Below are positions 7,462 through 15,979 of a DNA stretch of 64,000 bases, piece by piece. How positions within the stretch are numbered: the first letter of the stretch is position 1; each line of letters opens with the position of its first letter. Source of the DNA: Pseudonocardia hierapolitana (GTDB lineage: Bacteria > Actinomycetota > Actinomycetes > Mycobacteriales > Pseudonocardiaceae); NCBI RefSeq assembly GCF_007994075.1, contig NZ_VIWU01000001.1:4836001-4900000 (forward strand), read 5' to 3'. The notes under the pieces were generated by a model. That model saw nothing but the letters and a program-made list of their open reading frames with translations, had not been told where the DNA came from and did no database searches. Position numbers and translations under genes: made by a program.

Positions 7462-8337
7462 ATGGCATTGGACGCGGGCCGGGTGCGGGTGCTCGTCGAG
7501 GTGGCTCATGCCGGCTCGATCGCCGCGGCGGCCGCGCGAATGGGGTTCACGCCGTCGGCGCTCTCGCAGCAGCTCGCGAAACTGGAGCGCGAGGTCGGCA
7601 CGGCCCTGATCGAACGGGGACGAGCCGGCACGCGGCTGACCGGGCCGGGACAGGTTCTGCTGGAGCACGGTGAGCGGGTGCTCGGAGAACTGCGCGACGC
7701 CGAGCAGGCCGTGCGCGCTGCCGCGGGCGCGGAGCCGCGGCGCATCGCGGTCGGCGCGTTCTCGACCGCGGCCCGGACGCTGCTGCCCCGGGCGCTGGCC
7801 GCCCTGAAGGAGGAGCGGCCGGGGATCCGCACCTCGCTCGTGGACATCGAGCCGCCCGACGGGTACGGCCTGGTCGCCGCGCGCGAGCTCGACCTGCTCG
7901 TCACCCACCGTTACCCGGGGGTGGCGCTGCCGGCGGTCCGCGGCCTGCGCCGCCGGCTCCTCCTCCGGGATCCGCTGCGCCTGGTGCTCCCGCGGGGGCA
8001 CCGGCTCGCCACCGCCCCGGAGATCGCGCTCGCCGACCTCGCCGACGAGGACTGGGTCTCCGGTGCGCCCGGCGTGCCCAACCGGGTGTGCCTGGACTCG
8101 CTCGGCCCGCTGCACGTGGCGTACGAGACCAGGGACTATGAGGTCACGCTCGCGCTCGTCGAGGCAGGGCTCGGTGTGTCCTTCGTGCCGGCGAGCCTGC
8201 TGGGAGGGCAGCGGGGGGTCGTCGTGCGGGACCTGCGGGGTCGCGCTCCGGTCCGCGAGGTCCACGTCGTGCACCCGCCCCGGCCGTCCGCGGCGGTGGT
8301 CGAGCTCCTCAGCCGGTTGCGGCCAGCAGATCCTTGA
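7462..8337 (+). CDS. LysR-family transcriptional regulator
   Basis: A 291-residue LysR regulator. The N-terminal winged helix spans about residues 1-60 with the helix-turn-helix GSIAAAAARMGFTPSALSQQLA; the rest is the two-lobed effector-binding domain. Ribosome site AGGAA precedes ATG 7462. It is divergent from the dehydratase gene at 69 bp, the classical LysR arrangement, so it probably controls that gene in response to an amino acid (inference). Its 3' end overlaps the convergent glycosyltransferase gene by 29 bases. Confidence 0.92.
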   Translation: MALDAGRVRVLVEVAHAGSIAAAAARMGFTPSALSQQLAKLEREVGTALIERGRAGTRLTGPGQVLLEHGERVLGELRDAEQAVRAAAGAEPRRIAVGAFSTAARTLLPRALAALKEERPGIRTSLVDIEPPDGYGLVAARELDLLVTHRYPGVALPAVRGLRRRLLLRDPLRLVLPRGHRLATAPEIALADLADEDWVSGAPGVPNRVCLDSLGPLHVAYETRDYEVTLALVEAGLGVSFVPASLLGGQRGVVVRDLRGRAPVREVHVVHPPRPSAAVVELLSRLRPADP

Positions 8338-9535
8338 TCGCCCGGACGCCCGCTGCCGCCCCGCCACCCTCGCCCACGGTGTCGGCCAGTGCCTTCGCGG
8401 CCGTGCGGCGGGACGGGTCGGCGAGCGTGCGTTCGACGGCCGCGCGGAGCTCGCCGGGCGGGACCGGGCGATTGGACAGGTTGTGCCGCAGCACGACCGC
8501 GGCGCCGCGTTCGGCGACGGACCGGCCGATGAGTAGCTGCTCGAACTGCTGGGGGATGACGACGAGCGGCACGCCGTTCGCCAGGCCTTCGAGGGCACTG
8601 TTCATGCCGCCGTGGGTGACGAACACCGCGGTGCGCCGGAGCACCTCGAGCTGGGGGACGGACGCGCGGACCAGCGTGTTCGCCGGCGGCGGGCCGAGTC
8701 GGGCGGGGTCGGTGTGGGAGCCGACCGCGATCAGCACCCGCGCGGGCAGGTCGGCGAGCACGTCGAAGCAGGTGCGGAAGAAGGCGTCGGCGCCCGAGTG
8801 GAGCGTGCCCAGCGACACGAGGACGAGCGGTTCCGGGCCGTCGACGTGGGCGGCGAGCTCGGCGTCGAGATCGCTCACGCGGGTCTGCGGGTCGATGGTG
8901 GCCCCGATGTAGTGGCACCGGTCGTCGATACGCGGATCGGGCCGCTGCAGCCAGCGCGGGATCGGGAAGAGCGTGACGTCGCCGAGCGTCGGGAAGGCGG
9001 GTCGTGGCGGGAAGAGGTCCTTGCCGAACCGGCGCACCACCCGCTGCCGGGCCGCCACCGCGGCGGGCATGTCGCGCACGGCGGCGCGGAGGAACTGCAA
9101 CCACTCCCGCGCCGTCTGGCTCCGGAATGCGTCGGTTCCCACCAGCATCGTGGTCATGAACGAGACCGTGGGCAGGCGCAGGCTCCTCGCCACCATGTGG
9201 CCCCAGATCGCGTTCGAGTCGTGGGCCACCGCGTCGGGCGGGTCGGCACGGAGCTCGTCCTGCAGGAACGGGACCAGGATCTCCGTGGAGGCCAGCCCGC
9301 GAACGACCACGCGTACCGGGCTGCCGGTGCGGGTGGCCTCGGCGATGTCGTCGGCCGTGATCGTCCCGGCCGGGTAGGGGCGGAACTCGGCGCCCGTGCG
9401 CTCGATGACGTCCCGGAACTGCTCCGTGGAGTAGTAGGTGACCCGGACGTCCCGGCGCACCAGCTCCCTGACGAGCGGCAGGCTGGGGTTGACGTGGCCG
9501 GCCGCGGGCATGCCGGTCATGACGATGCGAGTCAC
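8309..9535 (-). CDS. MGT-family glycosyltransferase (GT1)
   Basis: A 408-residue GT-B fold enzyme like the macrolide glycosyltransferases (OleD/MgtA type) and other GT1 enzymes. The N-terminal acceptor domain starts with VMTGMPAAGHVNPSLPLV, where His14 is the expected catalytic base. The donor domain has LVLVSLGTLHSG and the nucleotide-sugar signature HGGMNSALEGLANGVPL (from 308) ending in PQQFEQ. Known relatives add glucose from UDP-glucose to macrolides or flavonoids and often inactivate drugs. Start GTG 9535 overlaps the stop of the TetR gene by 4 bases, so the pair forms one operon. Role in self-protection or detoxification is inference. Confidence 0.9.
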   Translation of the reverse strand: MTRIVMTGMPAAGHVNPSLPLVRELVRRDVRVTYYSTEQFRDVIERTGAEFRPYPAGTITADDIAEATRTGSPVRVVVRGLASTEILVPFLQDELRADPPDAVAHDSNAIWGHMVARSLRLPTVSFMTTMLVGTDAFRSQTAREWLQFLRAAVRDMPAAVAARQRVVRRFGKDLFPPRPAFPTLGDVTLFPIPRWLQRPDPRIDDRCHYIGATIDPQTRVSDLDAELAAHVDGPEPLVLVSLGTLHSGADAFFRTCFDVLADLPARVLIAVGSHTDPARLGPPPANTLVRASVPQLEVLRRTAVFVTHGGMNSALEGLANGVPLVVIPQQFEQLLIGRSVAERGAAVVLRHNLSNRPVPPGELRAAVERTLADPSRRTAAKALADTVGEGGGAAAGVRAIKDLLAATG

Positions 9536-10209
9536 GCGGGTCCTCTCTGCGTGCTGATCGCGGCCGCGAGCGTGGCGCGGAACCGCTCGTACCGCGCGAG
9601 GACCGCCGGGGCGACGGCCGCGAGGGCGACCGGGTCGGGGGCCGTCGGTGGCTCCACCGCGGCGTGGACGGTGTGGTGCAGCGCGGCCGCGGTCTCCTCC
9701 GGGGAACCGAGAGCCGGCTGCTGGAGGTAGAAGCCGGTCTGCACGGCGCCCACCACGTACATCTGGGTGGGGACGTCCAGGTCGGTGCGCATCAGCCCGT
9801 GCTCGCGGAGCAGCCGGAAGAGGTCGGCGGCGAGTTCGCCCCTCCAGGCGTGCACGGGATCGGCGTCCGACCCGTGCGCCAGCTCGCCCAGCACGTCGTC
9901 GTCGCGCGCGAACAGCGCCCGCAGCAGCGGACGCCGCTGCACCTCGAGATAGGTCAGGCGGACCTGCTCGGCGATCACGGCCGCCGTCGGATCCCGGCGG
10001 ACGGCCGCCGTGAGCTCGTCGACGAGGCCGAGCGACTCGCGGATGAGCACGCACACGAAGAGCCAGGTGCGCGACCTGAAGTGCAGGTACACGGTGCCCT
10101 TGCCGATGCCGGCGCGCTTCGCGACCTCCTCGATGGTGACCCGCTTGTAGCCCCACCGCAGCACCAGGTCGGCGGCTGCGTCGAGGATCCGCTCGCCGCG
10201 GTCCGACAT
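9532..10209 (-). CDS. TetR-family regulator, first gene of the glycosyltransferase operon
   Basis: A 225-residue TetR protein. The DNA-binding part is the usual ILDAAADLVLRWGYKRVTIEE followed by VAKRAGIGKGTVYLHFRSR; the C-terminal ligand-binding region is helical and variable. Start ATG 10209 is preceded by AAGGAGGCGGG, an excellent ribosome site; in-frame ATGs up to 10242 would overlap the operator. A perfect inverted repeat at 10223-10253 lies immediately upstream and is the likely site of self-repression. The operon also makes the glycosyltransferase, so the effector may be the glycosyl acceptor (inference). Confidence 0.92.
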   Translation of the reverse strand: MSDRGERILDAAADLVLRWGYKRVTIEEVAKRAGIGKGTVYLHFRSRTWLFVCVLIRESLGLVDELTAAVRRDPTAAVIAEQVRLTYLEVQRRPLLRALFARDDDVLGELAHGSDADPVHAWRGELAADLFRLLREHGLMRTDLDVPTQMYVVGAVQTGFYLQQPALGSPEETAAALHHTVHAAVEPPTAPDPVALAAVAPAVLARYERFRATLAAAISTQRGPA

Positions 10210-10222
10210 CCCGCCTCCTTGA

Positions 10223-10253
10223 CTCGTGACCAGATTCATCATCTGGTCACGAG
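10223..10253. promoter_or_regulatory. TetR operator: perfect 13-bp inverted repeat
   Basis: CTCGTGACCAGAT (10223-10235) and ATCTGGTCACGAG (10241-10253) are exact reverse complements around a 5-bp centre. It lies 13 bp upstream of the TetR start and just after the helicase stop at 10255. Size, symmetry and place fit an operator; a terminator of the helicase gene is an alternative, but no T-run follows. Confidence 0.7.
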
Positions 10254-10254
10254 G

Positions 10255-13023
10255 CTACTCCCACGTCAGACGCAGTGCCGTCCGGGCGTCCAGCGGGGAG
10301 ACGCCGCGCCGGGAGGCGAGCAGCAGCGACCCCTCGGGGCTGCGGGTGTAGACGGGCCGGGGCCAGTCGCTGACCCAGCGCCGCCACGCCCGGGTGAAGA
10401 GGTCCGCATGACGTCGGTGCTCGGCCAGCGCGGCCGGCACCGCGTGGTAGGCCACCGCATGGGGACGTGCCCAGCGCGCGGGCGGGCGCCACCCGGCGAG
10501 CAGCGTGGCCGGCCACCTGGTTCCCGGATCGGGCGGCACGTAGCGGCCGATCAGGTAGCGCGGGTCGGCGGGCGGGCTGAGCACCTCGTCCAGCGCGGTC
10601 GCGTACCGCTCGGAGACAGCCGGATCGGCGCCGGTCAGGCGGAACTGCCACGCCCCCGTCTCGTCGGGCGCGATCGTGACGGCCTCGGCTCCGCGATCGA
10701 TCTTGCCGGCGGCGTGGAGCGCATCGGCGGTGGCGTAGGCGATCGCCGGCACGTCGGGTGTCGAGACCGCGATCTCATGGAGCAGCCGGCCGCGGCGGTG
10801 CGCCTGCCCGGCGTAGGCGCTCGTGCACAGCAGGGCCGCGATCACCGGGACGGCGGCCACCGCCCCGGCACCGGCGGCGAGGAACGCGATGGCGGCGATC
10901 GCCGTGACGACGGCGGCGACGGGCCACGGCGTCCGCGTGTCGGTGGACAGGCCGAGGCGCGCCGGCACCACCGCGGGCGGTCGCGGCGCCGCCCGAGCGC
11001 GGACGGGAGCGCGTCCCACAACGCGAACGGCGTGCACGGGGCGGTCCGCGTACGGCTCGCCCACCCGCCACAGCTCGCGCACCTGGTCACGGGTGCCGCA
11101 GCGCAGGAGCATCCGCTGGTTGAACCGGTCGAACTCCGCGGAGGGCGGCGCCGCGTAGGCGGAGAGCGCCGGGTCGACGTGCGTCACCCCGGCCATGACG
11201 TTCCCCTGCTCCGTGACGCCGTAGTAGGCGTCGTGCTTGCGGACGAACCGCTCGAAGTCCGCCGCCCCCTTGGGGTGGTCGTCCGCGACGCACACCACGG
11301 ACCAGGTGTGCGCGACCTTCCCGGGCCGGCCCGGGTCCCTGCGCAGTGCCCGCCCGCGCAGCTGCACGACGGACGTGCCCGTGGTGGCCTCGGTGAGGTC
11401 CACCAGCGTGTTCACGGCGGCGCAGTCCCATCCCTCGCCGAGGATGGCGCGGGTCCCGATCAGCGTCAGCGAGCCGCCGGCCGCGTAGAACCCGGTCGCC
11501 AACGGCACCCAGCGACGTGAGGTCCACCCGCCGGTGATCTGCACGACTCCCGTTGCGTCGGAAGGGATCGGATCCAGCCGCAGGTCGGCAGCGACCCGCG
11601 CCGCGTACTCGAAGAAGGCGCGCGCGACGGCGGCGTCCGCGGCCACCGTCCGGCCGGTCACCAGGAGCGGTCGCAGCCCCGGCAGCGTCGCGAGGTGGCG
11701 CAGCGCGAGCCGGGCCGAGCCCGCGTCGGCGTCGAGCACGCCGACGAGGCCCGATGGCAGCGTGGCGCGGGCCTGCTCGTGGTCGCAGATCACCACCGCG
11801 CGCAGCAGCTCGCCGAGGGCCTCGTGCTCGGCGGTGAGGATCCGGCCGGCCGCGTCGATCTTCGCGGCGCTGCGCGCGATCACCCGGTCGACCGGGGAGC
11901 GGCCGCTGCGGACGCCGTGCCGGGTGAGCCGGTAGCCGATGCCGGGCAGGGCGGCGCGGACCGAGTCGTACGCGTGGGCGTCGCGCGGGTCGTCGCTGCG
12001 GGCGAGGAACCGGCGGGCGTAGACGTGCAGCAGCCGCATCCAGTCGTCGGCGGTCGGTGGGTGCCGGTGCCGCTCGTGGAGTCGTGCCCCGTCCGGGAGC
12101 TCCAGCATCCCGGCGTGGTGGAACCGCAGCGCCGCGTCGGCCACCTCGGGGTGCTCGCGGGCGAACCGGTGCCACGGCACCGCGGGGCCCTCGCCCGCGA
12201 GGTGCTCACGACGCACCGCGTACCGGTCCAGCCATGGCAGGAAACCGACGGTCGCGAAGCCGGGGTCGACCAGGTCCGCGGTGAGGTCGGCGAACCGTTC
12301 GGCCTGCGCCGCGAGCCACGCCTGCTCCCGCCCGGTCGGCGTGGTGAGCCAGGCGAGCTCGGCGAACGGCACCAGCTCGCCCTCGCGCACCATCGCCGGG
12401 ATCGACGGCCCGGTGACCATCCGCCCGAAGAGGCGGTCCACGAGCGCGCGCTCGTCGCGGGTCAGGGCGCTCGGCGGGGTGGCCGTGAGACCGATGACCG
12501 TGGCGTCGGGCAGGCGTTCGAGCACCTCGGCGAGGAGCTCGCCCCAGACGTCCAGCAGGTGGTGGCACTCGTCGAGCACCAGCGTGACCGGTCGCCTGCC
12601 CAGCGCGTCCACGAGCTCGCGGCCCGAGGAACGCAGCCGATGGATGTGGACGTCGCGGTCGTGCCCGTCCGGGTCGATCTCGGCGTCGGGGTCGAACGTC
12701 GCGAGCGACTGGTAGGTCAGCGCCGTGAGGGCCGCGTCCAGACCCCGGTCGGCCGACCCGGCCGGCGGATCGGGGGTGAACCGGGACCACTCGGCGAGCC
12801 ACTGCCCCTGGATCGCCGTGTTCGGCGCGAACGCCACGATCGGCTGCCCCAGCCGCCGCGCCGCCTCCAGCCCCACCACGGTCTTGCCCGCCCCCGGCGG
12901 CAGCACGACCCACGCCCGCCGTCCACCCCGCGCCAGCACCTTGCCCACCCCGTCGAGCGCGTCGACCTGGTGCCGGCGCAGGGCGACCCCCGGCCGAAGC
13001 CCCGCCAGGTCGGCCACCCGCAC
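10255..13023 (-). CDS. SF2 DEAD/DEAH-type helicase with a C-terminal membrane hairpin
   Basis: A 922-residue protein. Walker A PPGAGKT (42-48), DECH box (151-154) and TATPP (180-184) form the first RecA domain; GTRAILGEGWD (523-533) and QLRGRALR (554-561) are motifs V and VI of the second. This is the ResIII/XPB-like DNA-translocase group. Between them lies a roughly 300-residue insert. After the motor, residues about 701-738 form two hydrophobic segments (VAAVVTAIAAIAFLAAGAG and AVAAVPVIAALLC), an unusual membrane hairpin, followed by a soluble domain of about 180 residues that I do not recognise. Cellular role unknown; DNA repair or phage defence are possible. It stands alone in a same-strand series with the sigma factor upstream. 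Confidence 0.8.
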   Translation of the reverse strand: MRVADLAGLRPGVALRRHQVDALDGVGKVLARGGRRAWVVLPPGAGKTVVGLEAARRLGQPIVAFAPNTAIQGQWLAEWSRFTPDPPAGSADRGLDAALTALTYQSLATFDPDAEIDPDGHDRDVHIHRLRSSGRELVDALGRRPVTLVLDECHHLLDVWGELLAEVLERLPDATVIGLTATPPSALTRDERALVDRLFGRMVTGPSIPAMVREGELVPFAELAWLTTPTGREQAWLAAQAERFADLTADLVDPGFATVGFLPWLDRYAVRREHLAGEGPAVPWHRFAREHPEVADAALRFHHAGMLELPDGARLHERHRHPPTADDWMRLLHVYARRFLARSDDPRDAHAYDSVRAALPGIGYRLTRHGVRSGRSPVDRVIARSAAKIDAAGRILTAEHEALGELLRAVVICDHEQARATLPSGLVGVLDADAGSARLALRHLATLPGLRPLLVTGRTVAADAAVARAFFEYAARVAADLRLDPIPSDATGVVQITGGWTSRRWVPLATGFYAAGGSLTLIGTRAILGEGWDCAAVNTLVDLTEATTGTSVVQLRGRALRRDPGRPGKVAHTWSVVCVADDHPKGAADFERFVRKHDAYYGVTEQGNVMAGVTHVDPALSAYAAPPSAEFDRFNQRMLLRCGTRDQVRELWRVGEPYADRPVHAVRVVGRAPVRARAAPRPPAVVPARLGLSTDTRTPWPVAAVVTAIAAIAFLAAGAGAVAAVPVIAALLCTSAYAGQAHRRGRLLHEIAVSTPDVPAIAYATADALHAAGKIDRGAEAVTIAPDETGAWQFRLTGADPAVSERYATALDEVLSPPADPRYLIGRYVPPDPGTRWPATLLAGWRPPARWARPHAVAYHAVPAALAEHRRHADLFTRAWRRWVSDWPRPVYTRSPEGSLLLASRRGVSPLDARTALRLTWE

Positions 13024-13032
13024 CCCCTTCGT

Positions 13033-13102
13033 ACTTCACACATCCCGTGCGAACCTCACACAACGCCGGCCCTGTGTGACGTCACCACTCGATCTGTGAA
13101 GT
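13033..13102. repeat. nested TGTG inverted repeats upstream of the helicase
   Basis: ACTTCACA (13033-13040) is exactly inverted as TGTGAAGT (13095-13102), and inside it CCTCACACA pairs partly with TGTGTGACG. The outer right half falls within the end of the sigma-factor gene. The symmetry suggests a regulator site or hairpin controlling the helicase gene. Confidence 0.35.
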
Positions 13103-14374
13103 GGCGCCGGTGGTCAGGGCGTCCCGTTTCCGTCGCAGCAGGTCCCGCTCTCGGGCGTTGCCGCTCAGCTCGGCCGCGCGGGTCAGTTCCGACCGGGCCT
13201 CCTCCACGCGGCCGAGGCGCCTGAGCAGCTCGCCGCGGACGCTCGGCAGGAGGTGGGACCCGGTGAGCGCGCCTGCCGCGGCGAGGTCGTCGACGACGCG
13301 CAGCGCCGCGGCCGGTCCCTCGGCCATCGAGATCGCGACCGCCCGGTTGAGCTCGACGACGGGGGAGGGCGCGAGCCGGTTGAGCGCGTCGTACAGCAGG
13401 ACGATCCGCTCCCAGTCCGTCTCCCCGACCGACGGCGCGGTGGCATGGCATTCCGCGATGGCCGCCTGCAGCCCGTACGCGTCCAGCCCGCGTCCGACGC
13501 GTTCGGCACGCGCGAGCGCCGCGCGTCCGCGGCGGATCGCCGCCCGGTCCCACCGACCCCGGTCCTGCTGCTCCAGGAGAACCGGCTCGCCGTCGGGGCC
13601 GGTGCGGGCCGGGAACCGTGCTGCAGTCAGCTCCAGCAGCGCGAGCAGGCCGAGGACCTCCGGCTCGTCGGGCATCAGGCGGGCGAGGATCCGCGCCATG
13701 CGGATCGCCTCGTGCGCGAGATCGGTGCGGATCAACTCCTGACCCGACGTCGCGGTCGAGCCCTCGGTGAAGATCACGTACACGACGCTGAGCACGGATC
13801 CCAGCCGCTCGCGGCGCTCCTGCCCCGTCGGCACCTCGAACCGCACGCGCGCCGCCGCGAGGGTCTTCTTGGCGCGGGTGATCCGCGCCTGCACGGTGGC
13901 CGTGGGCACCAGGAACGCCCGCGCGATCTCGTCGCTCGTCAGGCCGCCGATCACGCGCAGCGTCAACGCCACCCGGGCCTCGCGCGACACCACCGGATGG
14001 CAGGCGATGAACGCCAGCGCCAGCACGTCGTCGCCGATCCGGTCGGGATCCCAGAGCACGTCTGCGTCCGGCGGAGCGTCGCCCTCGCCGAGCTCGCGGC
14101 CGAGTGCGGCGTACCGGTCGTCGAGCGCCGACCGGCGGCGGAACCCGTCGATGGCCCGCCGACGGCCCACGGTGAGCAGCCAGCCCGCGGGGTTGTGCGG
14201 GACGCCGTCGCGCGGCCACGTGACGAGCGCCTCGGCCAGCGCTTCCTGGCCGAGGTCCTCGGCGAGCGCGAAGTCGCCGGTGTAGCGGGCGAGGGCGCCG
14301 ACGATCCGCGCGGATTCGATCCGCCAGACCGCCTCGACCGCCCTTCGCCCGCTTCCGGGCTCGGTGCGGCTCAC
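13082..14374 (-). CDS. ECF42-type RNA polymerase sigma factor with TPR-like C-terminus
   Basis: A 430-residue protein, far longer than ordinary ECF factors (about 180). Region 2 is FALAEDLGQEALAEALVTW with DGFRRRSALDDR; region 4 is ALTLRVIGGLTSDEIARAF with ARITRAKKTLAAAR. A long helical C-terminal part with FTEGSTATSG and LYDALNRLAPSPVVELNRA matches the tetratricopeptide-like extension known in ECF42 factors. That group is nearly always next to a DGPF/YCII gene, as here: its GTG start overlaps the YCII stop by 4 bases. There is no anti-sigma factor, as expected for the group, where the extension is thought to control activity. Confidence 0.9.
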   Translation of the reverse strand: MSRTEPGSGRRAVEAVWRIESARIVGALARYTGDFALAEDLGQEALAEALVTWPRDGVPHNPAGWLLTVGRRRAIDGFRRRSALDDRYAALGRELGEGDAPPDADVLWDPDRIGDDVLALAFIACHPVVSREARVALTLRVIGGLTSDEIARAFLVPTATVQARITRAKKTLAAARVRFEVPTGQERRERLGSVLSVVYVIFTEGSTATSGQELIRTDLAHEAIRMARILARLMPDEPEVLGLLALLELTAARFPARTGPDGEPVLLEQQDRGRWDRAAIRRGRAALARAERVGRGLDAYGLQAAIAECHATAPSVGETDWERIVLLYDALNRLAPSPVVELNRAVAISMAEGPAAALRVVDDLAAAGALTGSHLLPSVRGELLRRLGRVEEARSELTRAAELSGNARERDLLRRKRDALTTGATSQIEW

Positions 14375-14796
14375 AGCTGGCCGGTGGCCTCCCGCCATGC
14401 CCGCTCCTTCTGGATCCACACGTTGTCCTGCGGGAGCTCGTCGATGCTCGTCACCCGGCGGATCTCGGCCTTCACCCCGGGGCCGGTCATCGGTGCCCGC
14501 TTCGCCCACTCGACCGCCTCCTCCTTGGACGCGACGTCGAGGATCCAGAAGCCGCCGAACAGCTCCTTCGTCTCGCCGTACGGCCCGTCCGTCACGACGG
14601 GCGTCTCCGCCGAGTAGTCGACCACCACACCCTCGGCGGCGTCGGCGAGCCCTTCGGCGGCGACGAGCACGCCTGCCTGGATCAGCTCGTCGTTGTACCT
14701 GCCCATCGACTCGATGATCTGGTCGAAGTCGACGTCGGCGTACGCCGCGAACGACTCGTCGGTCGCGCGCATGATCAGCATGTACTTCACGGTCAT
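14371..14796 (-). CDS. YCII/DGPF-domain protein, partner of the ECF42 sigma factor
   Basis: A 141-residue YCII-related protein. It starts MKYMLIM-like (VKYMLIMRATDE), and carries the diagnostic DGPYGETKE motif at about 89-97 plus GGFWILDVASKEEAVEWAKR. Such ferredoxin-like proteins are of unknown biochemical role; some family members act as small enzymes. It is the first gene of the operon with the ECF42 sigma factor and is a typical conserved target or partner of that group (established association). Confidence 0.93.
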   Translation of the reverse strand: MTVKYMLIMRATDESFAAYADVDFDQIIESMGRYNDELIQAGVLVAAEGLADAAEGVVVDYSAETPVVTDGPYGETKELFGGFWILDVASKEEAVEWAKRAPMTGPGVKAEIRRVTSIDELPQDNVWIQKERAWREATGQL

Positions 14797-14902
14797 CCCC
14801 TGGTGTCGGCGGGTCCCGTCCGGACCCTCTCACTCCCCAGGTCGAACGGGGAGCGCCGGGATCGACACCGGGTCCCACGGATTCCCTCGAGCGGGGTGGC
14901 GA

Positions 14903-15556
14903 TCAGCCGAGGACGAGCGGGAGCCTCGCGGCCACCTCGCCGAGCTCGGTCTTCTCCTTCTCGCTCGCCGCACGACGTCCGGTGCCGATCAGCAGCACGT
15001 CCACGTCCGGGAACGACGCGGGGAACGCCGTCCCCGCGAGCGCTTCGAGCGTGGCGCGGGAATGGGACAGCGCGTCGGCGGCGGGCCCCGCCACGTCCGG
15101 GAGACGGGTGATCAGGTCGAGGTGGTGCAGCGTCCACTCCAGGACGTACGCGGACAGGTAGTCGCCCACGGTGAGGACCTGGTCCTTGGTGCCGACCCGG
15201 AGATCGGGGTCGGCGAGCTCGGCCGCGCGTCCGGCGGCGGAGCCGACGTCGTCCAGGTGGAACCGGAGCAGCCCCGGCTCCCCGTACGCCGCGGCGACGC
15301 GGACGGTCAGCGCGGCGAGCGGGTCGTCACCGGCCGGAGCATCGACGACGTCCCAGTAGGTGACGGCGTTGCGGGTCGGTTCCGCGTCGGTGGGGGTGAC
15401 GAGGGTGATCAGGACGTCCTGGGCGTCGACGATCAGGTGGTACACCAGGTCCTGCACGAGCCAGCCGCGGCAGCCGGACGGCTGTTCGAAGGCGGTGTCC
15501 GGGAGCCCGGCCACCGTCGCGCGCAAGGCTGCCCAGGAACGTGAGAAGAGATCCAC
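14903..15556 (-). CDS. maleylpyruvate isomerase-family (mycothiol-dependent/DinB-like) protein
   Basis: A 217-residue protein of the actinobacterial MDMPI/DinB superfamily. The N-terminal helix VDLFSRSWAALRATVAGL and the segment SGCRGWLVQDLVYHLIVDAQD contain the first metal-ligand His (HL in VYHL); LEWTLHHLDLI provides the second His pair. In this four-helix family the three histidines bind a metal and some members use mycothiol as cofactor. Specific substrate unknown. Start GTG 15556 was chosen because the family usually begins with this helix; an upstream ATG at 15619 adds a non-conserved, Arg/Gly-rich lead. Confidence 0.75.
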   Translation of the reverse strand: MDLFSRSWAALRATVAGLPDTAFEQPSGCRGWLVQDLVYHLIVDAQDVLITLVTPTDAEPTRNAVTYWDVVDAPAGDDPLAALTVRVAAAYGEPGLLRFHLDDVGSAAGRAAELADPDLRVGTKDQVLTVGDYLSAYVLEWTLHHLDLITRLPDVAGPAADALSHSRATLEALAGTAFPASFPDVDVLLIGTGRRAASEKEKTELGEVAARLPLVLG

Positions 15557-15657
15557 ATCGGCACGGTAGTGCGGTCCGGTCCAGGGCGACCGATGAATCG
15601 CCCCGCGCCTGCCGGTCATACCGGGGTGTACGACGATGCCGACCTGGGAGCTGCCTG

Positions 15658-15945
15658 ATGTGGATCATTGCCGGCCATGTGACCGTCGACGCGGACGAGC
15701 GGGACCGGTTCGTCGAGGAGCACCGCGATCTCGTCGAGCGGGCCCGCCAGGCACCGGGCTGTCTCGACGTGGCCATCACGGCCGACCCGGTCGATCCCCG
15801 GCGGATCAACAACTACGAGCGGTGGGACTCGTGGGACGCGATCGAGGCGTGGCGGGCGCGGGCTCATGCGCCGGACACCGGCATCGCGTTCCACGACGTC
15901 GATGTGACGGCCTTCGAGGTCGCGAGCACCCGCCCGCCCTTCTGA
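15658..15945 (+). CDS. antibiotic biosynthesis monooxygenase (ABM) family protein
   Basis: A 95-residue ABM-fold protein. It begins WIIAGHVTVDADERDRFVEE, then APGCLDVAITADPVDPRRI and NNYERWDSWDAIEAWRA, the normal layout of a dimeric ferredoxin-like ABM domain. Family members include quinone-forming monooxygenases and heme-degrading or merely ligand-binding proteins; the function is not clear here. Start ATG 15658 has GGGAG upstream. It is followed by a convergent flavin monooxygenase gene, and the pairing of ABM with flavoprotein oxygenases suggests aromatic-compound metabolism (inference). Confidence 0.85.
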   Translation: MWIIAGHVTVDADERDRFVEEHRDLVERARQAPGCLDVAITADPVDPRRINNYERWDSWDAIEAWRARAHAPDTGIAFHDVDVTAFEVASTRPPF

Positions 15946-15979
15946 GCTCGACATCTTCGTTTCGGCAGGCCGCGTGCGC

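Noticed and set aside
15557..15619. Upstream start at 15619 for the MDMPI-family gene
   Set aside because: The added residues are non-conserved and Arg-rich; the family core begins at 15556.
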